Of a DNA stretch of 64,000 bases, positions 41,954-54,179 are shown piece after piece. The stretch is taken from NCBI RefSeq assembly GCF_932276165.1, contig NC_063998.1:10552501-10616500 (forward strand), given 5' to 3'. Position 1 is the stretch's first letter. Every line of letters starts with the position of its first letter. A program made the position numbers and the translations under genes. This DNA comes from Plutella xylostella. Taxonomy: Eukaryota; Arthropoda; Insecta; Lepidoptera; Plutellidae. Below the pieces are notes generated by a model. The model did no database searches and was not told where the DNA came from. It saw only the letters and a list, made by a program, of their open reading frames with translations.

Positions 41954-43893
41954 ATGCTCTTCAAATACGGAATCGTGCTATTAGCACTCTTTTCTGGGTG
42001 CCTAGGTAAGTTTGGAAGACCTTATAAAAAATAAAACACCGAATTTAAAAATGATTGACAATAATTGACCATTCCTCTTCTATCGTCCATTGCAGCAAGG
42101 CCGTCCCTAGAGATCGACGATACTATCGACCTCTCCAGTTTCTTCGACCACGTCGGCCCTTCCACCCGCATCGTGGGCGGCTCTCCAGCGGCTGTCGGAT
42201 CAGCCCCCTACATGGTGGCACTATCCGCCGGTGACGTCATCAGGAACTACCAGTGCGGAGCCTCTCTGATCACGCCAAGGACCGTGCTCACCGCTGCCCA
42301 CTGCTATGTTGTGCATACAGAAGCTGGGGTACTTTCCAGGTGATTGTATGGTGAAGTTGTTTTATAGTGTTCTGTCTGTCAATAGCAGAACTAAACTGGC
42401 ATTGGCTAGAAGTGGAACAACGACGGCAGATCGATCTAAATGGAGGAAGATATTGTGAGCCCTGTATCCCTGCTATAAGACCTGATGATGTCCGTCGTTA
42501 GTCACACTTATTTTTAATGGAAAACACAGTGTTTTCTTCGGCAAATGACGTTTTTCATAAATCGAATATATTTGAAATAAAAGTTACACCCATTGAATAA
42601 AAATTTACTATTTATGTTACAACTTTTCAACTCTCCTCCACAGCTCGTACCGCGGCATCGTCGGCACCAACCTATGGAAGGAGGGGGGCTACATGTTTGC
42701 GTTCGAGAGGTTCGTGACCCACCCCGACTACTCGCAGAATATGCTGAAGAACGACCTCGGGCTCCTGGTCACGGCGGCGCCGGTGCCGCTGTCCGACCTC
42801 GTGCAGATCATGCCGCTGAGCTTCAACCACGTGGACGCCGGGGTCCAAGTCAGGGTTACCGGATGGGGACTGATTAGAGTGAGTTTAGATGATACGTTTT
42901 GTAATAAACCTACCTGTTCTGTTGCAAAGCCAGTATGCCAAAAGGTGGTGGCTCAGGTGTTTATTATAAACAACTTTTGGTATATGATTTGGAAAAAGAT
43001 AAAGTGGATGATAGATGTTGCTGAACGACCTTACTTATTTTACAATCAAAAAAGTTCATTGAGCCATATCTAAGCCTAAGTACGAGTAATTATTCGTATC
43101 GTAAGTCTATATTTCACTCTACATCCAACAAAAGACTGTCGATAGAAATATAAATAACGCATTGCTCATTATATCGATTTTTGATTGATAATTTTGTGTC
43201 CAGCCCGAGGGTCCCAGGTCCGACAATCTCCTGGAGCTGGTCACGTCCACGATGGGCGGTGAAGAGTGCACTGCGGCGTTCCCGAGCATGTTCCAGTCCA
43301 GCATAGAGCTCTGCACGGTGCGCGACAATCGAGGCACTTGCAACGTAAGTCCACGATAGTGTCCTGTATCTGCACAGTTTCGAAATGGGTTGCATAGTTC
43401 AGGGTACAGGGTAGTGAAGATATCCCCCTCGTAAAAAAAGGGTTGCACGGAAGGAGTCGGCCGTATAAACTAGACTTTTTATACGTCTGGCTTACCTACT
43501 CTTAGCAGGCAGAAATTTACGACTTATCTAACTGGCTAAACCCTACTCCACGGTTAGTTAAGTACTTACTTACTTATAGTACAGGTTACTTCACGGTTAG
43601 TTAAGAACTTACTTATAGTACAGGTTACTGACACACTAAGAGGATTTCACTCCACAAAATGCAATCACCACTTATTTTTTTCGAACCCAGCGTTTACATT
43701 GTGGACCACCGACATTAAACCATGGAATCTGAAACCTCCACAGAGTGACAGCGGCAGTCCCCTGGTGCGGACCGACATCGGAGGTCAAGTGGGCGTGGTC
43801 TCCTGGTCGATGCTGGGCTGCGGCCGCGGCGGGCCTGACGTGTACGTCAGACTCAGCGCCTTCCGACGGTTCATCGAGTCTAATGCTGTTTGA
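41954..43893 (+). CDS. Secreted S1 serine protease 1 (chymotrypsin/brachyurin-like), five exons
   Basis: Exons 41954-42005, 42096-42339, 42644-42878, 43204-43344 and 43744-43893 give 273 aa. A signal peptide (FKYGIVLLALFSGC) is followed by a short propeptide ending TR and the activation site IVGG at residue 43. Catalytic His86 (TAAHC), Asp135 (KNDLGLL) and Ser227 are present, as are six cysteines placed for the 42-58, 168-182 and 191-220 disulfides. The pocket is Gly at 189 and Asp at 226 (chymotrypsin numbering), as in crab collagenase-type enzymes, so broad specificity is inferred. The residue before Asp-Ser is Ser (SDSGSP) where the family has Gly193, an oxyanion-hole position. Splice sites and phases match the paralogue at 49062. 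Likely a digestive zymogen, possibly impaired. Confidence 0.88.
43528..43635 (+). repeat. ~43-bp tandem duplication in protease 1 intron 4
   Basis: Two copies of CACGGTTAGTTAAG ... CTTATAGTACAGGTTACT in succession. Confidence 0.7.
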
Positions 43894-44773
43894 GTTAAAG
43901 GAATATATGATTTGAATTGATAATTGGTTTTGTCTTCCTTCCTGCCTTACTTCATTCATGATATTAAAAATAACTATAATATGGTAAAAAAGTGACCATG
44001 AATTACTGTACGTCTAGTACTACAGGTTTGATAATTCGTCGAAAACTATTCTAGCAGAAACTATCATGAAACTTTTGACAGATAATGTATGCAGGTGACA
44101 GAAGAAAACCAAAACTTTTTTCGTTTACATAAATGGCAAAACTCGTACTACACTCGTACTACAGAGGCCCTGATCAGAGGTTTGAAGATCATCAGATATA
44201 GTTCATAGTTGAAGAAGAGATCTGACTACTCCTACCTAGGTTTGTGGGTTTCACTGTTTTGGAATAAATAAATTAGTCAACAGCTTACAAAATGAAAGTA
44301 ATGGAGATAGTCGACACTTGATGTAACTTATATTTTTTTATACAAGTACCTAATCAATAATTTGATCTGCAAATTATTAGTTTTCTGTAAACAAAAACAT
44401 GTTTTTACATTTGTAACTTTAATTTGTTTACCTGTCATTACAAAACCTGTTGCTATTATTTCCTTCACAAACTTTAAGACACAGTGTTGACGTATGGCGT
44501 ACGGAATTAACTATCATAATCCTGAACTTATCTAATTAGCTCTATAAAAAAGGAAATCGAGATTAGTGATATTTATGATTGATTTGGTAAACCTGACAAA
44601 ATCAACATCTGAAAAAACCCATCTCTGAATTACGAGAATAACACCTAAGCTATGCTATGATACGGCAGATTTCCTTGAATGACATTGCACTCTTTTAGAC
44701 TACCTATAGATAGGGTAATATTAATAAAATACTAGCCTTTTATAAATTATAGATTTACCTCCTTATTTATAGA
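43894..44773. other. Protease 1 downstream region
   Basis: AT-rich, several AATAAA-like words, GGAATAAATAAATTAG near 44261. No further gene before the RTE element. Confidence 0.4.
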
Positions 44774-44808
44774 ACAGTTGACAGACATACATACATACAT
44801 ACATATGC

Positions 44809-45258
44809 TCACGCCTGTCTCCCAGAGGGGTAGGCAGAGACTATGGATCTCCACGTGCCACGATTTTGACATACTTCTTTCGCTTCCTCCACATTCATAA
44901 GTCTCTTCATACACGCACGTCGGTTTCGGAAACTCCTAATTTGGCTCTTCTTGAGTATGTCGCCTATCTGGTCGACATACTTTCGCCTAGGACGTCCTCT
45001 ACCGACACAACCATACATCTCCGCACAATAAATTTCTTTCGTCAATCTTCTTTCATCCATCCTTTCAATTTGACCAAACCATCTCAACATTCCCTTTTCA
45101 ATTTTGGTCACTACGTCTTCTTTTACTCCAACTCGATCTCTTATAACACTATTCCTTATCCTATCATTCAGTTTCAGTCCACACATACTTCTTAGAGAGC
45201 GCATCTCAACAGCATTTACCCTACTTTCATTCTTCTTCTGCCAAACCCAGCTTTCCAT
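44809..45258 (-). pseudogene. RTE LINE ORF C-terminal domain
   Basis: ESWVWQKKNESRVNAVEMR, WFGQIERMDERRLTKEIY and GRGRPRRKYVDQI are the conserved RTE tail. It is shifted in frame relative to the RT part. Confidence 0.85.
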
Positions 45259-46821
45259 ACATTAGTGTAGGGACCAACACTCCCCCATGAACAGCCAATC
45301 GAGCCTTTTGAGACACGTTTTGACTCCTCATGAAAGAGTGCAAGGCCCCATTTACTTTATTTCCCGCTTTCACTCTTCTTTCAATATCCCCCTCACATTT
45401 CCCATCCCTCGTAAACAGACTACCCAAATAAACAAACTCATTCACTTGCTCCACTTTTTCGTTCTCGATCGTGATCTTACATTCAGTTACCTCTTCCTCT
45501 CTTTCAAACACCACAACTTTCGTCTTATTAACATTCACTTTCATTCCTTTCCTTTTAAAACTTTCATGCATGAGAGTTACTTGTTGTTGCAGCTGTTCTA
45601 CCGACGATGCAAGTATGACTTGATCGTCAGCATACAGCAAACACTTAAGAAGCAACTCTCCTATTCGCAAACCTCTTTCGTCATCTTTCATATCCTTGAG
45701 ACAACTATCCATAAATAAATTAAACAGCCAAGGCGAAGCCACACATCCCTGCCTAACACCTCTGTGGATACCAAACCAGTCAGTGTAGGCTCCGTTTATC
45801 CTGACACACGCACTAGATTCCCTATAAAGGGACCTCAGTGCCCGCGTCAGGTGGCCGTCCACTCCATAAACGGATAGTGTCTCCCATAAATCATTCCTCC
45901 TCACTCTATCATAAGCCTTTTCTAAATCTACGAAGGCACAGAACCCCTTTTGCTGCTTTGCAAGGACCTTTTCTGTGACGCTTCGTAGAGAAAAGACTTG
46001 ATCCGTACATCCCATCCCCTTTCGAAAACCACCTTGCACATCCCAGATCTTTTCCTCCGTCTCTTTCACTACCCTTTCAATCAATATTTTTGCATACAAT
46101 TTACCAACTATACTTAAGAGGCTGATGCCGCGGTAACTGTTGCAGGTCTGGAGCGAGCCTTTTCCTTTATACAAAGGAACTATGACCGCTCTGCACCAGT
46201 CGCGTGGCACCGTACCGCAACGCCAGCACTCATTGAAAAGTTGGTAAAGCTCACTTGCAGCCACTCCACCTCCCGCTCTTAGCATCTCTAAAGATACCCT
46301 ATCATACCCGGCCGATTTGCCAACTTTCATTCTTTTTATGGATCCATAATTTCTTTCATACTTATCTTGTTTTCCTCATCTACAATTCTTTCACTTTCTA
46401 CCTCTACATCACTTACAGTCATACAATCTGTGCTTTCAAACAAACTTTCAAAATATTCTTTCCATCTTTTAAGGACTTTATTTTCATCATTCAAAACATC
46501 TCCATTTTCATCCCTTATCACATCCAGATTTGTATTCTCTGACTTCCCTCGAGCCTTTCTTACCAACTTCCAGAACAATTTAATGTTCGCTCGAAAGTTG
46601 TCAGAGAATTTTCTATCACATTCATCTTTTAATGCCTTTTTCTTCCTTTCGATCACTTCTTTTACTTTTTTCTTTAGTAAAACATACTTTTCACGAATCT
46701 CTTTCATTTCATCTTCCATTCCCTGATTTCCTTGCATTCTGTTGTTGGCTTTTTTAGACCACAAATCCAACCATGCCATCTTCTTTTCATTCACTACCTT
46801 TTTGCATTCATCATCCACCAA
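45227..46821 (-). pseudogene. RTE LINE linker and reverse transcriptase
   Basis: A charged linker (46821-46336) shifts frame into the RT (46330-45227): GKSAGYDRVSLEML, YRGISLLSIVGKLYAKIL, GGFRKGMGCTDQVF, FVDLEKAYDRV, GVRQGCVASPWLFNLF and catalytic YADD in LLYADDQVILA. Ends in VPTLMYG, where another frameshift follows. Confidence 0.87.
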
Positions 46822-47045
46822 GTAAGCTCCCTCTTACCACTCTTCTTTCTTTTATTCACTCCACATACTTTCACCGACGTATTAACTAAATTGTCTTTCA
46901 AGCGCTTCCATTTTTCTTCTAAATCATTTTCATCTAAGATATTAGTGCTCTCTAAGTTTTCTTTCAAACTTCTTCTATACTCTTCACTTACTACATCATC
47001 TTGCAATGTTTCTACTTTGATACGCTCTAAATTTGTTGCTGATAC

Positions 47046-47903
47046 TCAAGGTCGGTGTCGCCAATAATTAAACAGACCACGAATCCGGCTTACAACCAGA
47101 AAATGGTCCGTTCCAACATTGACACCCCGATAGGCTCGAGTATCAACAACGTTTACGCGTAATCTTTCATCCACAATCACAAAGTCTATTATACTCCTTT
47201 CATTCTGTCGTTGCCATGTATACATATGTATCTCCTTGTGCTTGAACATAGAATTAGAAACTATAAGGTTTCTTTCTAAGCAAACATCCAGAAGATAACT
47301 GCAATTCTCATTCACTCTTACGTCACCAAACTTACCCAATACACTTTCATACCCATCACGCTGTACACCTACCCAACTATTAAAATCACCGAGCATAATA
47401 ACCCTTTCATTCTCATCGCAATTATCTAACACTCCATTCATACTTAGCCAAAACTCATCTTTCTCCTGTGTAGACTTTGACGTGTCCGGGGCATAAACCC
47501 CCAGAACAAACAATCTCGTCAAACCTATAATATTTCACACTTTTAACCGGATCCAGATAAGTCTCGGGCTCACGCACTCGTACTCTATTACACAATTATT
47601 CCAGCGTTCAGATAGGACAATCCCAACCCCTTGACAGCCATGCTCTGATTCAGGAACCCCTGACCAATAGGCTGTCAGAGTTCCGTGCGTGGTAATGCCC
47701 TTACCTTTCTGCTTGGACTCATTCACACATAGCAAATCCATTCCTCTTGTGTTAAACACCTCGCATACTTCATCTATCTTTCCATCCAGACCCCCACAAA
47801 TATTCATCGTGGCTATGCGGGTCTCCACAGCCCACTTTTCGCTCCTCCGAGAGACACGGCGTGACGGGTTGCGAACCGCGTCGCCACCACTGGGTTGAAC
47901 CAT
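47046..47903 (-). pseudogene. RTE LINE endonuclease domain
   Basis: TRIATMNICGGLDGKIDEV, LLCVNESKQKGKG, CQGVGIVLSERWNN, then after a stop near 47535 VLGVYAPDTSKS, MLGDFNSWVG and GTDHFLVVSRIRG, the full set of AP-endonuclease-like blocks of the RTE clade. One in-frame stop splits it and a second ends it. Confidence 0.85.
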
Positions 47904-48058
47904 ATTGAACCCTGTTCTCTTGGAGTCTAGTTATCGGTTTCACGGCACCATGAATGGTGTTCCGCTACTCACGGGAGGGGCCGGAGCACTGAGAGGCCGA
48001 AGCGTGAGGCTCACACGAGAAGGCTAACTACATCCCCCCCAAACCCACAGTTGACAGA

Positions 48059-49001
48059 GAGGGACAATAAGTTCAATAGCTAAAACGTCCCATAACTTTT
48101 CTATGAACAAAAGGGATAATCTAGAGGCACATGCTCACGAAAGATTAGAAGTAGCTGTTTGTTTTTGTTTGGAAGTTGACCTTGTACCTGTAGTAGTCGT
48201 CGTCTTAACAAACTCAAATATCTAAATGAAATAAAAATTGCTAATAATGGAAGCATTAAGGCATATTTTCTTATAGCGTTATTCTATTCATTATGATGTT
48301 TATCAATGATCTATGATGATAGAATTATATGTACGTAACCTACATCATTCAATTAAAATTCTTGTTTTGTATGGCACTTGTTCACATAAATTATTTCATT
48401 ATACCTTGTTTCACGGGGAAAGACATCTGACAGAACCCTTATTACATTCGAATAAGGCTAGTTTTTGTTTGTATCAGATAACTTTATTATTTGACGGGTG
48501 TGTTGCACCGAAAAGGATTTAATATTTCACAGACGTCTATTATACCAGATACAACAAATGCACCCTTTTCTATGAAAACCTCGCGTGCCAAATTTTTCTA
48601 TAGGAATCATAGTTTTTTGCCACTGATAATGAGAGCTGGACGGAACAAAATATTTCGATCGTTTGCTCAACCTTTTGACACGCGTAGTATAGGTACTTAG
48701 GAAATCTAGAATAGACGTCTATGGACATTACTCATAAACACAAACCAAACAACATCAATGCCCACTGGCTTCTAAATTACGTTTCACGCGAGTTAAGATA
48801 ATAATATAGGTACTTTAGATAATACTTCAATTTATAAATTTAATCTTAATTGATTACAATTGCTAATACAGTAAATATGTTTCAGATAAGGAAATTAACC
48901 ATTAAATCCTGAGCTTCAGTTTTTATGTATAATTGAACACAATAAAGGTTTCAACTAAATATCACAGGTTACATTACGTTTGACGAATTACAAGATTTTT
49001 C
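48059..49001. other. Upstream region of protease 2
   Basis: AT-rich intergenic DNA without a recognised element other than the promoter. Confidence 0.4.
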
Positions 49002-49003
49002 TT

Positions 49004-49011
49004 TATATAAA
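49004..49011 (+). promoter_or_regulatory. TATA box of protease 2
   Basis: TATATAAA lies 51 bases before the ATG at 49062, matching the layout of protease 1. Confidence 0.65.
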
Positions 49012-49061
49012 GATCCCAAGGTCTGATTTACGTTAAAACTGTTTAAAACAAAGAGGGAATC

Positions 49062-51886
49062 ATGTCGTTTAAATATGGATTTTTGCTAATAGCACTCCTT
49101 TCTGGGTGCCTAGGTGAGTTAATTATCATTATTATTTATCTTGTAATGTGTAAACACTACATTAAATTTTACCCTCAAATTCATAGACTGTATTGTAAAT
49201 TTACAACAAGGTTAAAATTTACAGAAACTCACGAGTTTCGACGTCAGTCAAAAAGTTGAAATTTGTATATCACAACGTCATTTTAAATCCTATTGTAAAG
49301 TGTCAATAAGCTCAATGAATTTGTGTGCTTTTCTTTCTGGAGATAGTGTAAATCTGATGCTCCATAATATATAATATTTTGGTTAATAAGGTAACAACGA
49401 GAACGTTACTCATGAAATTCCGCCCTGTGTTTTCATCATTATCATCATCTCAGCCATCGGACGTCCACTGCTGAACATAGGCCTCCCCCAATGATTTTCA
49501 TCTTGTCCGATCGGAGGCGGCCCGCATCCAGTGCTTCCCCGCTGACTATATCGTCTGTCTATCTCACGGGGGGCCGCCCAATGCTGCGCTTGCCGGTACG
49601 TGGTCTCCAGTCGAGGACTCTTCTGCTCCACCGACCATCAGTCCTTCGAGTAATGTGCCCACTGCCACTTCAGCTTACTAACTCGCTTAGCTATTTCGGT
49701 TACTTTGGTTCGTCTACGGGTATCTTAATTTCTGATTCGATCACGTAGAGACACGCCGAGCATAGCCCTATCCATAGCTGGCTGAGTGACTGTGAACCTA
49801 CTCAAAAGGCCTAAAGTTATAGTCCTCGAGTTAGGCACCTCGGTACCGTTGGTCATCACGGGCAACACGCTGTTTTTTAGCTCCCAAGAATTACCTATCA
49901 AAAATCCAAGTGTTCGGTAAGTGGCATCTTGAGATTTACTTGCACTCTTAGCATTCCTTAATCAATTTTCAACTTCACACTATTCACCTTTACAGCAACG
50001 CCTTCCCTCGAGGCTCAAGATCTGTCCATCTTCTTCGAGCATGTGGACACGTCAGCCACCAACCGCATCGTGGGTGGCACCACTGCGGAGGAGGGGTCTG
50101 CGCCGCACATGGTAGCGCTATCCGTAGGATCTATCATCAGGTCCTTGTCATGCGGAGGCTCCCTCATCACGACCCAGACTATCCTCACTGCTGCCCACTG
50201 CATTGAGGGTGCCTGGGGCTTTGGATCTCTTGTCAGGTAAGTGTTTTGTGGCAACTCGTGGACACTCGATAGCAATTTTAGACTCATGGGGCTTTACCAC
50301 AAGAACTATGTTGAATGTTTCTACTTCTACCCATGTTCAGCGCTGACCAATACCATAAAAATATATAAACATCAAGTTTTTTCGTGAATATGTTCTATCG
50401 AGTAAATTTCATGATTTAGACCAGCCTGCTAAAACATTAATTTCCTTAACACTTAACATTATGACGATTTTATCAATAATCATGACCGACAGCTTTAGCG
50501 TCAGCATAGTACACGTTTCCTCATAGCAACATCCTCATGCATATTTCCAGCTCCTACCGTGCTACCGTGGGCACCAACGTGTGGAACCAGGGCGGCGCCT
50601 CCTACGCCATCGCGCGCAACGTGACCCACCCGCACTACCTGGGCTCCACCATCAAGAACGACATCGGCCTCCTCATGACCTCCACCGAGGTCCGCATGTC
50701 CGACACCGTCAAGCCCATTCCTCTCAGCTTTGGCTTCGTTGAAGGAGGCATCGAAACCAGGGCTACTGGATGGGGAAGGATTCGGGTGAGTTCCATGGTT
50801 TTATTCGGATTCGTGGACTGACTCCAGCTCTTTTAGTTGGATTCAGACTAAAATGCGTCATGTAAATGTACTTCTAATAATCAAACCCAGCCAAAACCAG
50901 CGTCACAAATCAACATCCAAACTTATCCCTATCTTCTCCTTTCCCCAGGCCGGAGGTCCCATCTCCAACACCCTGCTGGAGCTGACGCTGACCACCATCA
51001 GCGGCGAGGAATGTGTGGAGAAGGTGGCGCAGGCCTCCGTGGACCTGAACATCCGCGCACCCGACATCGAGCCCCATCTGGAGCTGTGCGTCTTCCACTC
51101 TGAAAACCACGGCATGTGCAACGTAAGTCCAGTGGAAGATGAAAATTTTGCTTTACTTCGCTCTTTCCTACGTTTTTTTAAGTCAAAAGATTTAGATATT
51201 CTTTTGTTCCGGAATATAAAGTACATGGTCTGATGACATTGGGCTGGTGTGATGCAACAGTCCATAAAAACGGAACATGACCAATAAATAAATAAAAAAT
51301 AAAGTGGGCGTACACAATTGAGGCCTACACTATTATAGGATCAATAATGATGATGATATAATAATGATTTGCCCAGCAGTGGGACACTAAAGAGCCTCCA
51401 TAAATAAACAGTGTTATGCTAACGTGTGAGAGAATTTAGGAAATGTTTATTCTCAATGATTTTCTAAATTCTGAACTTATGAAACACCATGCCTAATCAT
51501 CGAGATTAAACTCATCGAGAAAAATAATACAGTGGCAAATGAGCACTGGTTCCCCACCATATTTCATTCCTTCACCATTTATATTTCAAACATTTACCCT
51601 AATCCATCAAGCACCAGGAAGCAACACTTATGCTCATTTCAAAACTTTACTTCTTAAGCTTATTTTTTTTTTGTTTCTGTTTGAATTCGAAATAGGTAAA
51701 TGTATTTTCTTTCTTTCTAATCCGCACTCTCGTTTCCAGGGTGACAGCGGCAGCGCGCTGGTGCGCACGGACATCGGCGGGCAGGTGGGCGTGGTGTCGT
51801 GGGGCTTCCCCTGCGCGCGCGGCGCCCCCGACATGTTCGCGCGAGTCAGCGCCTTCCGGGACTTCATTGAGGAACACGCCGTCTGA
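49062..51886 (+). CDS. Secreted S1 serine protease 2 (chymotrypsin/brachyurin-like), five exons
   Basis: Exons 49062-49113, 49996-50236, 50551-50785, 50949-51122 and 51740-51886 encode 282 aa. Signal peptide FKYGFLLIALLSGC, propeptide ending NR, IVGG at residue 42, His85 (TAAHC), Asp135 (KNDIGLL) and Ser237 in an intact GDSGSALV. Gly189 and Asp226 (chymotrypsin numbering) predict a crab-collagenase-like pocket with broad or chymotryptic specificity. Six cysteines fit the three standard disulfides. Exon 4 is 11 codons longer than in the neighbour. Exons 1 and 3 have identical lengths in the two genes and all intron phases agree, so they are tandem duplicates. All residues required for catalysis are present. 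Exons are GC-rich against AT-rich introns. Confidence 0.92.
49175..49322 (-). repeat. Dispersed ~150-bp repeat, copy 2
   Basis: In intron 1 of protease 2, inverted relative to 21964-22114. Probably a MITE; ends not defined. Confidence 0.7.
49425..49830 (-). pseudogene. RTE-type LINE fragment in protease 2 intron 1
   Basis: The reverse complement encodes MDRAMLGVSLRDRIRNQK, a GKRSIGRPPVRWTDDI stretch and the VQQWTSDG-type end. Same family as 28455-29760; frames are broken. Confidence 0.75.
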
Positions 51887-51908
51887 GGGGTTAACTTTAA
51901 GTTTTTGC

Positions 51909-51914
51909 AATAAA
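51909..51914 (+). terminator. Poly(A) signal of protease 2
   Basis: AATAAA 23 bases after the stop codon, a very short 3' UTR. Confidence 0.75.
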
Positions 51915-52446
51915 TTATTATATATTTTTTCTATTTTGTTGTTTTTTTGTTTACTGAGGAGTGGCCAATAGATTGTATACAGAAAGGGTGTTACAAAAAG
52001 GGTATCATCGTCACAACCCATCACGTCCCCACTGCTGGGGCACGGTTGTTTTTAAGCTGCCCTAAGGGTTCTGACTAGGCTTAACGACTGCTGCCGAAGC
52101 AGCAACCAGGTCCCACGGCTTTACGTGCCGTTCGAAGAATGGAAGCGTCCAGAAATGAACCACTTGAATTGGTCACCCATCCGTGTCAGTTGTTGAAATA
52201 TTGATGAAAATGTTTGACACCAAATATGATCGCCGTGGGCTCCTTTTGATTCTGGCTGTAGTTCCGCTCAATAAAAACCGTTTTACCTCGAGTACATTGG
52301 TTGGAGCTGGCGTCTTCAATATAGCCTCTACCTTAGCGGGCAGGTGCGCAAGCCGTGTTTGTCGATAACGTAGCCTAAATACCAGGCGTAACGTCACGCT
52401 GTGTTGGAATATTAAAATTTTGCTTTTTTTAATCTTAAGCCTGCAT

Positions 52447-52697
52447 AAATAAATATGTGGGCACATCTCACACACGACCATCTGAACCCAAGCTAGGCAT
52501 AACCTGTGTTATGAGTGTCGGACAGCTAGTATATCTAAGCAAATACATAGATAGATACATACTAAATATAAATAACAACACCCAAGACCCGAGTACAAAA
52601 TCTGTCTTTAAACAAATATCTGCACCAGCCGGGAATCGAACCCGGGACCTTCGGCATAGCAGTGAGGGCCACTAACCACTACACCATTCGGCCGTCG
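52447..52697 (-). mobile_element. SINE family B inserted in the gypsy relic
   Basis: Perfect B box GGTTCGATTCC; duplication AAGCCTGCAT (52437-52446) and AAGCCGTGCAT (52698-52708) with one base difference. Rejoining restores the RT order. Confidence 0.85.
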
Positions 52698-53199
52698 AAG
52701 CCGTGCATCCTGTAGCCTTTTTAATATTTCCTTCAACCTAGACATGTGCACTTGTTTGTTAGGCCCAGTAATACAGATATCATCTAGCCATAAGCTAACT
52801 CCCTGGATTCTTGAGTGTCAATTTTCCATTTAACGTTGGAAAATAGCCGGTGCGTTCACTACACCATATAATAACCGCGTATATTTAAAAAGCCCCTTTG
52901 TCGTGTTTATCGTTGTAAGAATTTCTGAGAGCTCTGACAACTTGCACTGGTTATAGGCGTTACTTAAATCTATTATAGAGTAATGTTCTCCGCTACCTAT
53001 CTTAGCAATAATACCTCCACGATGCGAGGCAAAGGGTATTTATCAATTTCCATATCCTTGTGTTCAGCCTACTCGAATAATCACCCACCATTTTCGCCTT
53101 TCCTATTCCTTAAGTACGGGCACTATATAATTGATGTCACATAGTGCGAGTACCGCACCGGCACCAGTATGCCGGCGCGCACCAGCCGGCCAACTCCTC

Positions 53200-53574
53200 C
53201 TACACCCTCTCCTTCAGCGTGAAGGAAATACTTCGTGGTCTGAAGAACTTCGGTGATGCACCTTCTTTCAGGTGTATATCTACTTCAAACTTATTACAGC
53301 AACCTAACTCATATTTACAAATGTCTGGATATTGCTTCATAAATTGCTGCACATCCACATCAGGCAAACTCAATGCGACATTGTTAACAGATGTTGTAAA
53401 ATGCATGTTTAACTTTGACATAAATTCACGGCCTAAAAGTGGGGGCCCGCCATACTTAATCACGTAGAACCTCACGTCCTTCGTTTGGTTTAAATAAGTT
53501 ACTTTGGCAACAAAGTAACCCACTGGCATGATTTTATGTCCGTTATAGAGACACGTTATGTTACACTTTTGCAA
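53200..53574 (-). pseudogene. Gypsy protease-RT junction fragment
   Basis: VGYFVAKVTYLNQTKDV, then YGGPPLLGREFM after the protease, and a proline-rich approach to RT (EGASPKFFRPRSI). The catalytic protease block is lost. Confidence 0.7.
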
Positions 53575-53699
53575 ATTACTTACAGTTCCTATAATATCTT
53601 TCTATATACCTACAATACTATGTCCTGTGATATAATTAAGTGTCCGATCCGGAATCTATCTCCATTGACAAATTTACATTATTTACATTTACAGTTTCT

Positions 53700-54097
53700 T
53701 TAATAGGGTCGTAACTTACATATCGAAGTTGAAGCACTGGCAGTGCTCACACTCCCGCGCCCCCGGCACCTCTGCATCCGCTTCGACATTCTGCAAATGA
53801 GAACCTGCCTTTTACACACTTTCTTCAAATGTTCATTTTCACCGCACTTTCGGCACTTATAGTTTTTGAACCGACACTTGATAGCATCATGAGCTTTGAG
53901 CACACTGCACAGTGCACACCCTTAGGCTCTGCTGTGCCATCTCCATCGCCTTTGCCAGCGTCAGCGTGACCGCGTCTTGCTCGACCAGGCGGTCCCGCTC
54001 GGGGCCTGCACTCAGACCCAGCACGTAGAGTAGTAACGTGTCCAGGGCTCCGCCAAACTCGCAATGAATTGCAAGTCCCCGAAGTAGCGCCGCCCAA
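53700..54097 (-). pseudogene. Gypsy gag fragment with zinc knuckle remnant
   Basis: CRKCGENEHLKKVC is a knuckle with His and Cys in place; the second is decayed. Upstream gag sequence lies in a different frame from the knuckle, so there is at least one shift. Confidence 0.6.
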
Positions 54098-54179
54098 TCC
54101 TCGACACTTTCACCATCACCCCTCGTAGCCTCGTAGAACAGGCAGAGGGCAACGTAGGCAGAGATCGACCGTTTAGGAG

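Larger units (their letters stand above)
44786..48046 (-). mobile_element. Near full-length RTE LINE between the two proteases
   Basis: A 3.26-kb - strand insertion with perfect 12-bp duplication ACAGTTGACAGA at 44774-44785 and 48047-48058. The 3' end is a (TATG)n tail (44786-44804). The 5' end includes a GC-richer UTR (47904-48046) and the ORF starts at 47903. The single ORF is broken by at least two in-frame stops (~47535 and ~47046) and three frameshifts (~46810, ~46335, ~45250), so it is dead. Confidence 0.9.
52150..54150 (-). mobile_element. Decayed Ty3/gypsy element, split by a SINE
   Basis: Order on the - strand: gag (54150-53830, EDWAALLRGLAIHCEF and a Lys-Cys zinc knuckle), protease end and RT start (53574-53200, YGGPPLLGREFM and KFFRPRSI), RT palm (53130-52700, SIIDLSNAYNQC, NAPAIFQR, WLDDICITG), then after the SINE the RT thumb (52440-52200, KVEAILKTPAPTNVLEVKRF). 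Frames are broken repeatedly; no LTRs found. Confidence 0.75.

Noticed and set aside
45287..47067. Several Phe/Ser-rich frames on the + strand
   Set aside because: Shadows of the - strand RTE coding sequence.
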